A stretch of 64,000 bases of DNA, from NCBI GenBank assembly GCA_036346275.1, contig CM070722.1, forward strand, positions 20,173,336-20,237,335. The letters are read 5' to 3'. This DNA comes from Otatea glauca (Eukaryota > Streptophyta > Magnoliopsida > Poales > Poaceae). The stretch's first letter is position 1. Each line of letters begins with the position of its first letter. The position numbers and the translations under genes were made by a program. Shown piece by piece: positions 44,532 to 56,150 of this stretch. The notes beneath the pieces are model-generated. The model saw only the letters and a list, made by a program, of their open reading frames with translations, was not told the origin of the DNA and ran no database searches.

Positions 44532-45818
44532 TGTCACACTTAGGGGGAGCAAGTTTGCTTGCTATGCATCTCTTGATACCCAAGGTGTGAATAAATGAAC
44601 TCAAAGGTGCTGAGTTAAGAATAAAATGCTTCTTTGAATAAATTTCTTAACTAAAAATGAGAAAATGCTGCTATAAGACTTACCTTACTATGCTTCTCTC
44701 TTGTCCAGTCCAAAATATAGTAACTAAGTCAAAATCTCTATTCTTCTAAAATTTGGTGGCAGTATTCAACCAAATGTCTCTATTCAGCACTTGAGTTTCT
44801 CAGCCGAGCTTAAGTTGAAATTACTTATGTTCATTTGGATATTAGACTCAAACATTCCCTGAGAACTAAAATCTTCCAGTTTATTTCTCTTTGTGTTGGT
44901 TTGGTTGCTAATCTTAGCTATTTCCCTTATTTCTAAATCTTCAGAAACATAGTCATATTGTAGACTAAGATCATTTGAAATAAAATAGCAAGTACCCTTT
45001 TGGGTCGGACCAATCTAAAACAGAAAATCAATGCACTCCGGACTAAAAATTTTGGTCCGTCATTAAAGGAAGTTTTGGTCTCAACTCTGTCCAAAACAAA
45101 ACCCTTCAACCGTGGACCAAAAATTGGTCCAGTCTGTATTTGAATCAACTTGGTCTGGCTCAATTGGTAAACTCTCTGATCTTACTGCCAAAATAAGTCT
45201 GCCTTATGTTCAAATGTTTCTAAGTCTAATTCTTATCCAATTTCAAAATGGATTTTATCTATTTCATAAAAACGTTTTCTTCTCTTCTCAAATTTCAAGA
45301 TATGTTCAAAATCTTGCCTATTTCTTTAGGACTTATCTTCTGCTAACCTGACTTTGTTTTGGGATTCCCTGTTTTGCTCAAACCGATATACCTAAAAGGG
45401 GTCCCACTACCTTTCTACTAGGACGCCTGTCCCCTTCAACCACTCTGGTTAAAGGCGCCAGTTACCAAGACATCTTTACTCTCGTTATTCTCATTCAATG
45501 CAGTAACTTCCTTCATCTAAAATTTTCCCCTTCATACATTCCTGCTTGCACAAACTCCTCAAAGCCAGGAAAACCATCTCAGCACCGAAGCAAATCCTTA
45601 ATCGGATCTTGGCAACGGTGTTCATCTGGCATTCTGCGCAAGAATCTCTCTCAAGCTCAGTAAGTATTCCTTGAAACCTCTCTTTTCTCTTCGCGTCTAA
45701 AACCCTAGACCTAGTTCTTAGACTCCAGTATTTTATTTCTGCTTAGGTCTGGTCTTTGAGCTTGAAAAGGGTCTGCATTTGAGTCTGAGCAAGAGTTGAA
45801 TATCAGTTGGTAGTCAAT
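44532..45818 (+). other. Element C region between pol and the third gene
   Basis: Non-coding. A PPT-like CTTAGGGGGAGCAAG follows pol directly (44542). At 45003-45145 CGGACCAA, TTTTGGTCCGTC and GGACCAAAAATTGGTCC repeat the LTR palindrome motif. A CT-rich leader-like stretch follows (45400-45700), with GTAAGTATTCC near 45660 that could be a splice donor. Confidence 0.6.
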
Positions 45819-48426
45819 ATGAGGTCAAAGAACCCAGATAAGAGGGGACTGATTGGAAAAATCATTAATAAAGTAAAAAGCAAGAAACAGAAGGTGTCTA
45901 GTTCATCTCCTGGAATAATTTTACCTAGACAACCTCAAGGACCTGTGCTAATCCAAGATGTTCATAATGCTGCCCGAAACGAATAGAAAAGTAGTTACTT
46001 CCCATCCAAGAAAAGGAAAAGATAAACAAATAATTGATTCTGAGTCATCTTCTGAAGATAGTGCCTATGAGCCTAACAGTGAATCATCTTCAGAAAATAT
46101 TGAGCTATTTTCTGAGGTTGACATTCTGAGCAGTGAAGAATTGGCAAACTTAAGAGGCAAGAAACTGAGAGCAGTACGACTGGTTAATAGGAAAACTTGG
46201 TTTCCTGAGTCAAGACCAGCTTTGGGTGAAAACTTTGTGTCTCTGCTTCACAAAAACATATATAATGGTTATCTGAATAAAAGGGATGCAAAAGGGAAGA
46301 TGGTATCAGCTTTGTCAAATCATTAGTATGTGGATTGGGAGCAAGTGAACTCCATAATTAACTCAACAAGATTGTTTGACTGCATAAACTCTACCCCTGG
46401 ATTAATTCATATAATGTCAAACAAGACAATACCTTGGAGTGTCTCAAGAACACTAGAGTTCTATGCTTCCTTATTAGTGAACAAATAGAGAAAACACATT
46501 ATGTTCACTGTAAATGGAAAGATAAGAAAAATTAGATCTACTCAGTTTGAGTCTGCAATTGGAGCCTCAAGTCCATTGGCAAATCGAACAAGGATATTTG
46601 AAAAGATGTACCCTCATCAGAGATGGAGATTAAGTGGTGATATGCCGGACTTACATCTATCTGGACACATATACAAAAACACCACTAGTGCAGACTTCAA
46701 TCCAAACAGAGTTTCTTGTTTGTTTGAAGAAGCAAAGGTATTGTTGCTTGTATTAAGGCATACAATTTTTCCCAAGTCTGGATACAAGGAAGGTGTAACC
46801 CCAATCCTAGCATGGCTGTTGCATCTCATTTTGTCAAGACAACCTATAGACCTGGTTGATTATACCTTTGGGCAAATGGAGGAGGCAGTCTACAGGAAAT
46901 TTAGCAGTCCTTTACCCTTTGCTCAACAAATCACTGAAGTCCTGTTGGCACATGGTATAATCTCTCACGATGATCTGAATAGGGAATTTAAGTGTTTCCC
47001 AAAGAAATATAACATGCATAAAACAACTGGACAAAACTTAAGAATCACGGATTTTCTTCATGGATTGCAAGAAAATCAACCTAGTAAAGGGGAAGAACCA
47101 GTGCTGCCTGAAGAAGAAAATAAGTCAAGTGCTGAATCTGAGAATGAGTTTGACAAAAAGAGCCGAAGAGGGTATTCAAAGGCTCAAAGCAGTGATTTCT
47201 GGCATCAATCTTATGGTAGCCGTATGCCCTCATATGATAGTCATCATCAGTTTCAAGCATATGAAAGTCATCGTGAGTCTGATCAAGGTGGAAATGATAG
47301 AGAGCCAAGTGCTCAAAGTGGAAACAAAAGTAAGACCTTAAGCCATCATGAGTCTGCTCATCAAAGGTCTTTCACTCAACCTTTAGCCTCTACTCCAGAA
47401 GCAACAGAAGTGGTTCATGGAAGTGAATCCTGGAATGAGGATGGTGCTGCCACTCAAGTTCTTTCAAGCTCAGTTGATAAAATTTTTAATGAGGAGCAAC
47501 AGTTTTATCACCTTCGAGAGTCAGCAGCAGCAGCAAGATTCATGGAAGCGCAAGTTTTCAGGCCAGGCGCAAATGAGTATGAGGCAGGAGGATCTGGTAT
47601 GCCCCAAAATTATGAATCATATTATCCCCCCATCATCAGTTCATCCTGAGCATGATCAGAGGGATACTTTTCCTGGTTAGCAGAGTCTTTTTGACTGTCA
47701 GTATCCTACCTCATCCTCTCAAAAGCATGCTGAGCAAGCACAAGAAGATACCTTTCAGGCTCAAGAAAATATTTTTGACTCTCAACCTGCCTGGTTTTCC
47801 ACTTTTGAACAACAATATTATGCTGACCAAAGAGGATTTCAAGCAAGATATATGGAAGATCAAGCAACAGCAGCTCAGAGATATGAAGAACAAGCAAAAT
47901 TTCAAAATGAAGTCTTGTCTAGATTTGATCACCTCAACAGCAACCAAGGGGACTTAAGACAGTGCATCCAGTAGCTTGGTACAAATCAAAATCTGTTAAA
48001 CAGACTGTATGACATGAATCAGAAAATTGATGATCATCACAAGAGTCTAAGAAATCAAGTTGAGGCTGCAGCACATCAAATAAGAGTAATCAGTTATGGA
48101 TCAGACAGAATCTGGACCATCTCTTAGACTTCTCTAAGGACGCCCTGCTTGACCATACTCGACTAGCACAAGATTGCATTTATGATGTGGGTCACGTCCT
48201 TGCTGAAACAAACACCTTGAATGAGTCCTTGAGCAAAATGCAGTCAGATCTTCATAATCTGACCATTCAACCAGGTGAACCAGATTATCCGAGCTGGCAT
48301 GATCAAGCCATGTCCCAAGGGCCAAGTACTCAAACTCAAGAAGCAGCTTATGATCAAATTATTTCTCCTCCCAGGAAGAGCTCAGTTCTTAGTCAGCTCA
48401 AAAGAACCTTTTCTCGGTGCAAATAG
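45819..48426 (+). pseudogene. Element C env-like third gene, decayed
   Basis: A plausible ATG at 45819 opens a 55-codon basic frame (MRSKNPDKRGLIGKII). Coding then shifts to the frame of 45958, which runs with two in-frame TAG stops (46324, 46486) through 46501-47649. That part holds a hydrophobic patch (TPILAWLLHLIL) and resembles the putative plant transposon protein domain found in Sirevirus third genes. It then shifts again near 47640 into glutamine-rich, coiled-coil sequence, with more stops, to 48426 (SVLSQLKRTFSRCK). Sireviruses are known for such env-like genes. No signal peptide is evident. Role unknown; it cannot make one protein as it stands. Confidence 0.65.
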
Positions 48427-48956
48427 GAACCCTTTTTGGCTATTGATGCCAAAGGGGGAGAATATTTCTATAGTTCTCTAGGTTCTGTTCTGTAGGCTGG
48501 ACAAAGTATTATTGTATTGTCTACAACAAGTATCTAATGTGTTGATATTGATGTTATCTGAGGCATTAGTGTATCTGATATGTATCTGACTTATGTGTGC
48601 TATATTTGTGCTCTGATATTGATATTTTTTTGTTTTATGCTCTGATACTTACTTCATAGTGCTCTGATACTTTCTTGACTGGTTTTATTGATTAATCTGG
48701 AAGTACTTCCTTTAACTCTTATTGATCTGATCTCTGGTTATTAACAAGAAAAATTAAAGGTAATGTATTTTTAAGGATCTAATATAGTCCTAATATATCA
48801 TGATTGTCAAAGTTCAGATCATGCATTCATTAAGGGGGAGCACATATATCTATAATTTCTGCAGTTATTCTGTCTAGCTAACTCTTTTTTGCAGAATGGA
48901 TAAGACATTATTAACTGAGAAGGTATGTTGTCATCAATTACCAAAAAGGGGGAGAT
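48427..48956 (+). other. Element C 3' end with three PPT-like tracts
   Basis: CAAAGGGGGAGAATA at about 48451, TTAAGGGGGAGCACA at about 48830 and AAAAAGGGGGAGAT at 48943-48956. The last abuts the 3' LTR and is the functional polypurine tract. The rest is TCTGATA-rich non-coding sequence. Confidence 0.75.
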
Positions 48957-50730
48957 AGATAGCATCTAGGCCCCCTCAATTTCTGTTATTTTGTTTCATT
49001 ATAGTTTTGGTAATGATGACCAAGTTAATAATACTTAAAGCTTTGAAGAACATGTGCTGGAATCAATGATGGAGCAAGTTGGACTAACAAGATTAAAGTG
49101 CTCAATTTCTAGTTTATGACTTGGGAGATGATTCAAGTCAAATAGCTAGGCCTCTTTTTTATTTTAGTTGTCTAAAGAGGGACTTTGCACAAGCTAGTGG
49201 ATTGGGTTATAAGGCATAGACATAACTAGTTCTCGGAGTAAAAGACACTTAGTTATTGACCTTTGAATCAAATTTCTTAGTATAAAACGAACCAAATATC
49301 AGCTGCCCACTTCTTAAGTCTGTTGCATACTCAGCATATCCTTTTAAGTCAAAAGATTCTTTGGTCCAACATTAAAAATCTTCTGTGTCAAAACTCCTAT
49401 CAAAATATCTGCTCATCGGACCAAAACTCTTGTTTTCATATTCTTTCCTCCTTGGTGAAAACTCCTTTGAAAATCATCTATCAACCAAGTGATCGACTAT
49501 GTATGACGGACCAAATAAATTGGTTCGGTATACATGTAAAAGTCACTCTTCTGTGTTGGACCAAAATCTTCTCGGTTTTCCCATCTACAGCGGACCAAAA
49601 TATTTGGTACGGCACTCATTCAGTTTATAAGCCTTTTGCCGGACCAAACCTTGATGTCCTATTTATTGAAACCTTAGATGAATATTCTTCCTCATTCAAA
49701 AGGTTTTTGCTTTGATAACGGACCAAATATTCATGCTTAACCTTTTTAGTCCGTTGCTAAAGCAAATCGCTTGGATAAACTTATTTTTGTTGAAAAAGGG
49801 TCTTTGGCTACTGATGTTCTGAAACTCCCATGTATGACGGACCAAATTATTTAGTCCGACGTACATGTATCTCTCTTATTCCTATGCCGGACCAAACACT
49901 ATGAAAAAACCCATGTACAACGGACCAAATTTTTTGGTCCGTCGTAAATGTCCAAATTTGGTCCGTCATACATATGACCAGTATCGCTAGGTACTATTGC
50001 TTAGTCCATTGTCAACGTATTTTTCTGATATTTCTGACATCTGACATGTCCAACGGCTACAGTAGCAGGTGTAACGGCTATATTCATTCCAAATGGCTAT
50101 ATAAGCATTTCCTGAGCCATCTACCATGTAAGAGAATGAACTCCTTTACATTTTACCATTGAAAATAGATCTCATTCTCAAAAAGAGTCTGTGCTTCACT
50201 TTCAAACCAAAATTCTCAACATCTATAAGTGTTTTAGCTCCAAGCCAAAGTCTAGCTGTGTGATTTGCAAAGTGAACCAAGAGACAGAACTTGTGCAAAG
50301 TTTATTACTCTTGGATCTTAGTGATCTTAGACAGCTTGGAGGAAGTGAACAGTGCGACCTGTGCAAGAGTGATTGTGGAAGGCCACTGTGATTGTGAGAG
50401 GTCCGGAACTCACCTCACTGGAGTAGTGAAAGAGTTACCTGAGTGATCACCGGAGCTACTGCGACTAGCTTTAGAGAAGCAATACTTCGGAAGAAGTGCT
50501 TCAACGTGGATTAGGAGTGCGGCTCTGAACCACGGGATAAATCTTTGTCTCTCTTGTGTTTTATTTCTCTTCATTGCTTTCGCTGTTATTATTGTTTTAT
50601 TTTTACTTCTGTCATATATATATATTCTGTTCTGTGCCTTTCTCTCATAAAGAACAGTGAATTGTATTTAAGAAGTTAAAACTTGTAAAAGTTGCCTATT
50701 CACCCCCCTCTAGGACAACTAGATCCTTCA
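48957..50730 (+). repeat. Element C 3' LTR
   Basis: 1774 bp, aligns end to end with 37454-39227. Its first base is A instead of T (AGATAGCATC). It keeps the palindrome cluster, though one half-site is changed (TTTGGTACGGC near 49603). TATA box at 50098-50104. Confidence 0.9.
50098..50104 (+). promoter_or_regulatory. TATA box of element C 3' LTR
   Basis: TATATAA, same context as 38596-38602. Confidence 0.6.
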
Positions 50731-52625
50731 TCGCCACTACAACTCAATCTCGTTGTGTGATCCCACATGACACACAAGTTCATATCATGGTTCCATATTC
50801 CATTAGTCAAGATTAATTATCGATGATTCAAGTACATGTGATGACGTGGAATGGCTAAGCAACTAACACGGTCTAACCATCCCATGTTGATTTTAGTATT
50901 AACCAACTATAGTGAACCACATTTAGGGTCACAATAGATCATGGCATACAAACGACAAGGTAGGGTATAGATCAATTGGTGGATTAACTAGATCCCAATT
51001 TAGTTTGAAACAATTGTATACATGAAATAGCATGCATTAAAGTCAATCAATATAGTGATTTTCTAAACATGGGTTCAACATGATCAAAGCACAACTTGCC
51101 TTGGAATAGGTTCTGGTCTTGCTCTGGAACTTGATCTTGAGTTGACGGATCCTCCTCCGAAGCGTCGAACAATTCAACGTCTACGCAAACCGAAGGAGAA
51201 AAGCAAATAAATACTAAAATAGAGAGCAACTAAACTCCAAAAATCAAATAAAATTCACCATTAAATATATCTCAATTTTACAAATTTATAGAAATTTAAA
51301 TCACCCAAATCCGAGTTAAAATGCAAAAGTTATAGCCTTTCAAAGATTAAATTAATTTTGGAAATACAGAAAATAGAAAATCCATTTTCCCAAATTATTT
51401 TATTCTGAAAAATTGCATTACTGTGTCATGCTGATGTCATGCTGGCGTTAGCCCTAACCCAGCCAACCCTATGATGACATGTCGCCCTGGCCCATGGACA
51501 CGGTGCACGGGACCGCCTCTGGTCCCACCATGGGCGTGATCCACGGCGCCTTGCATCTCGTGCCTGACACGCGACATCACTCGATTGATTGCTGCGCTCA
51601 GCTCGAGCTAATCCATCGAAAGCGAATCAAGCGGTCCGAAACGTGCGCGATGCGGCAACATTCTAATCGCGCGATTAGATCCAACTGTTGATGGGCGACG
51701 TGGCTTGATCGTGATCATTGGTTGAAGATTCGATGTGAATGAAGCTTCCCGACGATGATGGCGGCACAGTGGCGTGTTTTGCCAGAGCAGAGGAAGACGA
51801 TGGCACAACGACGCTCCAGAGGGCCTCCGACGACGTTATCAGGCGTGGTAGAAGCATCTTGGCGCGGCGAGTATGAGGGTACCAACGGCGACGGCGGAGA
51901 CGGCTCAACGGCAGCGGAAACGCACAAAGATAGAGGCGGCAGGGGGCGGCAACTCCGATGGGCTCGTGCGGCAGCTAGGGCATGTCTCGGTGAGTGCGCA
52001 TTGGACAAAAGATGCGGCGGTTTGTAGAGATCCCAATGCGGCCTTCGGCGCCTTAAATAGAGCCCTCGACGTCCGTATCCGGTACGAGATATGCGAAGGA
52101 AACCATGGCGACGACAGAGTCCGGCGACGATACGGCTTGTTCACGTGGCTGCATCTCGGTCATCTGCGCTGGTCCAATCGGGCGATCAAAAGCATGCGAC
52201 GATGCGGCGAGATCTCTGCCAATGGATCCAGATCCGACGGTCGACAAGCTAGGGTTATGGTTTCGCGCGAGAATTGGGCCGAACAAAAACAGTAATGGGC
52301 TCCGGCCCGTTACTGTTAAATATTTTTCGAATTTTTCTTTATAACAATTACAGAAATCCATTTATTAGTTTAAGGCAATAAAAATATCTGGACAAATCCC
52401 ATAAAAATCTCAAAAATACTTTGAGACATTTTGGACTTAAATAAAATATTTTTGGTAAAACTTTATATTAAATTTGTATATATTTAATTAATTTTCCCAA
52501 AAAGGCCAAAATACATATTTCAAAATTAATTCAAATAAATTCCAGAAAAATCCAATAAATTCCAAAAATTCACAAAATGCATAAATAATAATAATAAAAT
52601 AATATGGAAATTTTGGGATGTTACA
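50731..52625 (-). repeat. G1 3' LTR, proximal part
   Basis: Begins with the duplicated TCGCC and continues CACTACAACTCAATCTCG, completing the LTR interrupted at 37453. It ends GGGATGTTACA at 52625 next to the PPT. GC-rich island about 51420-52310 with a TATA-like box at 52052-52059. ORFs in the island (51473-52361 on both strands) are GC artefacts. Confidence 0.85.
52052..52059 (-). promoter_or_regulatory. TATA-like box of G1 3' LTR
   Basis: The minus strand reads TATTTAAG inside the GC-rich island. Confidence 0.5.
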
Positions 52626-52640
52626 AACCTCCCCCCTTAA
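52626..52640 (-). other. Polypurine tract of G1
   Basis: The minus strand reads TTAAGGGGGGAGGTT, directly before the LTR start TGTAACATCCC. Confidence 0.8.
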
Positions 52641-52666
52641 CAAAATCTCGGCCCCGAGATTCAGCG

Positions 52667-53131
52667 CTAACTAGAGAATAGGTTTGGGAATTCTGACTTC
52701 AGATCCTCTTCATGCTCCCAGTTTGCTTCATTCTCTAAATGATTGCTCTACTGAACTCTACAAAAGCGAACAGACTTATTCCTGGTCTTACGCTCCATCA
52801 CATCCAAGATCTTGATCGGCTGCTCCTTATAAGTTAAATCTCCCTACAGTTCAATTGCTTCTAAGGGCGTCTGCTCCATTGGTAGTCAGAGACATTTCTT
52901 AAGCTGTGACATGTGAAACACATTATGCACTCCTGCCAACGACTGCGACAATTCCAACTGATATGCAGCCTCTCCTCGACGGCTCAAAATCTTGAATGGA
53001 CCAACATATCTTGGCGCTAGGTTTCCCTTAACCTGAAACCTTTTAACACCTTTAAGAGGGGTAACCCTGAGATACACATAATCATTGGGCTCAAAGATCA
53101 AATCACGATGACGATTATCAGCGTAGTTCTT
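52667..53131 (-). pseudogene. G1 integrase C-terminal domain and chromodomain
   Basis: 52886-53101 encodes the GPY/F-type end of integrase (GNLAPRYVGPFKIL) and the GVHNVFHMSQLKKCL hinge. After a TGA the frame continues to a short chromodomain-like tail: IKILDVMERKTRNKSVRF, then a TAG where a tryptophan is expected, SNH, and a final EHEEDLKSEFPNLF with TAG at about 52667. This tail marks the element as a chromovirus (Tekay/Del group), in which the chromodomain steers integration to heterochromatin. It ends only about 40 bases from the LTR. Confidence 0.8.
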
Positions 53132-53857
53132 CTATCTTGAATATGCTATCTTCAGTCTCTCTCTAATCATAGCGACTTGATTTTCAGCTTCTTCGAGAAT
53201 ATCTGGCCCAAACACCCAATGTTCTCCTGTTTTGTTCCAATTTAACGGGGTACGACAAGCACGACCATATAAAGCCTCAAATGGTGACATCTGTAAACTA
53301 GCTTGATAACTGTTATTATAGCTGAATTCTGCATACGGCAAACACTTATCCCGTGACGTAGCATAGGCTAATGCACAAGCTCTCAACATATCCTCCAAGA
53401 TCTTATGTACTCTCTCGGTCTGATCATCTGTCTGCGAATGATACGCTGTACTGAAATTCAGGCGAGTCCCCATTGCTTCATGCAACTTGTTCCAAAATCT
53501 CGAGGTAAATTGGGTACCTCTATCTGACACAATCTTCTTGGGCACTCCATGCAAACACACAATCCTCGATATATACAATTCTGCCAAACGGTCTACTGAA
53601 TAAGTCGTCTTTACTGGGATAAAGTGAGTGACTATGGTCAAACGATCCACAATAACCCAAATAGAATCGTAACCTCTCTGAGTCCTAGGCAAACCGGTAA
53701 TAAAGTCCATTCCGATTTTCACCCATTTCCATTCTGGAATCTTCAATGGTTGTAACAAACCAGTGGGTCTTTGATGCATGGCTTTTACCCTCTGACATAC
53801 GTCACACAGAGCAACGTGTTCAACTTCTTCACGCTTCATGTTAGGCCACCAAAACAT
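53132..53857 (-). pseudogene. G1 integrase core
   Basis: The 241-codon frame holds the second half of the HHCC zinc region (CDVCQRVK) and the catalytic core: MDFITGLP with the first aspartate, SDRGTQFTSRFW with the second, and HSQTDDQTERVHKILEDML with the glutamate (a conserved glycine is aspartate here). The upstream histidines lie in the neighbouring frame near 53870-53900 beyond a TAA. It is followed by a TAG (KIAYSR stop) before the C-terminal domain. Confidence 0.85.
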
Positions 53858-53869
53858 TTCCTTATGATC

Positions 53870-54682
53870 TTAGTACATCTTAGCACTTCCTGGATGAATC
53901 GAATATTTGGAATCATGAGCTTCTTCCAAAATCAACTGCTTAAGCTCCTTCTTATTCGGTACACAAATCCTTGCTTTAAACCACATGGTACATTGCTCGT
54001 CAATGACAAAATCCTCCGTTAGACCTTCATCTTTCTTAGACTTGATTCTGCTGATTTTCTCGTCATCCTTCTGACCTTCTCTAATCTGATCTTCAAGTGT
54101 CGGCCTCACTTCCAAAGCAGCTATAAAACCTTGTGGAACAACTTCCAATTTCAGCTTATGAAACTCACTACACAATTCTAATCGATCACTTGATATCAGC
54201 ATATTTGTACTAAGGCTTTTGCAACTCAAAGCATCGGCTACCACATTCGCCTTGCCTGGATAGTAATGGATTCCAACGTTATAATCCTTAATCAATTCTA
54301 GCCATGTTCTTTGCCTCATATTGAGATCTGAGTGAGTGAATATATACTTTAGACTCTTATGGTTTGTATATATCTCACACCTATTTCCAATGAGGTAATG
54401 TCGCCATATTTTTAAGGCATGCACTACGGCAACTAATTCCAAATCATGCGTAGGATAATTCCCTTCATGTAGCCTCAATTGTCTTGATGCATAGGCCACC
54501 ACCTTGCTGTTTTGCATTAACACACAACCAAGACCTTGCTTTGAAGCATCACAATATATATCAAAACTATTCTGTACATCTGGCACTACTAACACAGGTA
54601 CGGTAGTCAGACGCTTCTTCAACTCTTGAAAACTATTTTCACATTCTGGCGTCCATGCAAACTTCTTTTCTTTCTTCAACAA
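53870..54682 (-). pseudogene. G1 RNase H and integrase zinc-finger start
   Basis: 270 codons: FDIYCDASKQGLGCVLMQ (catalytic aspartate), RQLRLHEGNYPTHDLELVAVV (glutamate), a CEIYTNHKSLKYIF segment where the usual aspartate of TDHKSL is asparagine, RQRTWLELIKDYNVGIHYYPGKANVVADALS, and the start of the integrase region ending HPGSAKMY. This wording is typical of the Tekay/RIRE3 group. Loss of the TDH aspartate would probably damage RNase H. Confidence 0.85.
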
Positions 54683-54781
54683 CTACGTAAGGGGTCTAGC
54701 AATCGTAGAGAACCCTTCTATGAACCGACGGTAATATCCTACCATTCCCAGAAAACTACGAATTTGAGTGACTAACTTTGG

Positions 54782-55516
54782 TTACTCCCAATGTACCACG
54801 GCTGCGACCTTTCTTGGATCAACGACAACTCCTTCTGCAGTCATCACAAGCCCAAGAAATTCCACATTATCCTTCCAAAAGTCACACTTACTGAACTTAG
54901 CATACAACCGCTGCTCTCGCAACTTTTCTAAAACCAACCTCAAATGTTCAGCATGCTCTTCTTCGGACATTGAGTAAACGAGAATATCATCTATAAAAAC
55001 AACGATGAACTTGTCTAGGTACTCCATAAAAACCTTATTCATTATGTTCATAAAATATGCAGGAGCATTGGTCAATCCAAAAGACATGACCGTGAACTCA
55101 TAATATCCATACCGCGTGGAAAACTCAGTCTTAGGAACATCTTCCGCTCTAATCATCAGCCGATGATATCCTGAACGAAGATCTATCTTGGAGAAAACTC
55201 CAGCCCCTCTCAACTGATCAAACAAATCATCGATCCTGGGCAAAGGATACTTATTCTTAATTGTCACTTCATTAAGTGCATGATAATCGATACACATTCT
55301 TAAACTCCCATCCTTCTTTCTGATGAACAAAACTGGTGCTCCCCACAGCGAAGAACTCGGTCTTATGAAACCTTTTTCAAGCAATTCCTCGATCTGCTTC
55401 TTCATCTCAACTAGCTCATCTGTTGGCATGCGATACGGTCTCTTCGCTATTGGTGCTGTGCCAGGCACTAACTCAATAACAAACTCAATCTCCCTATCTG
55501 GCGGCATGCCCGGCAA
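54782..55516 (-). pseudogene. G1 reverse transcriptase
   Basis: 244 codons with RT blocks in order: RPYRMPTDELVEMKKQIEEL, GAPVLFIRKKDGSLRMCIDY, SKIDLRSGYHRLMI with a catalytic aspartate, FMNIMNKVFMEYLDKFIVVF and then IDDILVYS carrying the DD pair. An in-frame TAG near 54780 cuts it from the thumb and RNase H. A stop and frame change near 55520 separates it from protease. All polymerase catalytic aspartates are present. Confidence 0.87.
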
Positions 55517-55533
55517 GTCATCAGGAAAGACTT

Positions 55534-56150
55534 CTAGATAACCCCTTCAATCAGCACATCTTCCATGCTAGCAACTTTCACGCTGTTCACCATTAATTGG
55601 CCGTCCCAAACGGTTGTCGCCTGAACTCTCGCTTTCTTGCCACTAGGGCTTTCCAATGATACCACTCTTTGGCCGCAATCCAAAATAGCTTTATGCTTGG
55701 ATAGCCAATCCATTCCAATGATAACATCTAAGGTTTGAGTATCTAACAAGATGAGATTCGCTAGAAATTCTATCCCATTCATGAGCAATTTAACTCCCAA
55801 ACACCCAAGGCTAGATCTAAGCTCAGATCATGGGGCTTGGACTAAAAGCACACACTTAAGATTCTTAACATCAAATCCATTCTCAGTTGCAAAACTCTGA
55901 GAAACAAACGAATGCAAAAGCTCCAGAATCAAATAAAACTGTAGCAGGTACTGAGTTAACCAGAAACTTACCCAGTACAACATCCGTAGCCTCCTGAGCT
56001 TCATCCGCTGTGATGTGGTTGACTCTACCACGTACTGTTGATTGGGGTGCTACTCCAGCTTGTCCTATCGCACGGTTCCCTCCTGATGCAGGTGCCTTAG
56101 CCGGTGTCGTTCCCAAGTTGAAGCGAACTGGCGTGATTTCTCCTTTCTAC
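55534..56150 (-). pseudogene. G1 aspartic protease
   Basis: Two frames: 55883-56116 reaches VLFDSGAFAFVCFSEF, the retropepsin DSG core, and 55534-55800 carries the downstream TLDVIIGMDWLSKHKAILDC segment (flap and psi-loop part). A frameshift and stops divide them around 55800-55880. Confidence 0.8.

Larger units (their letters stand above)
37454..50730 (+). mobile_element. Element C: Sirevirus-type (SIRE/Maximus) Copia with env-like gene, 13.3 kb
   Basis: Complete architecture: 5' LTR 37454-39227, primer site, gag, protease, integrase, RT, RNase H, a third env-like gene, several PPT-like tracts, and 3' LTR 48957-50730. Perfect TCGCC TSD (37449-37453 and 50731-50735). The LTRs are both 1774 bp and differ at roughly 70 positions by eye (about 4 percent). 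With the rice LTR rate of 1.3e-8 per site per year that suggests about 1.5 million years. Pol is largely open but gag and the third gene carry stops. Confidence 0.92.

Noticed and set aside
51473..52361. ORFs in G1's LTR island
   Set aside because: Same reasoning: GC-driven open frames within an LTR.
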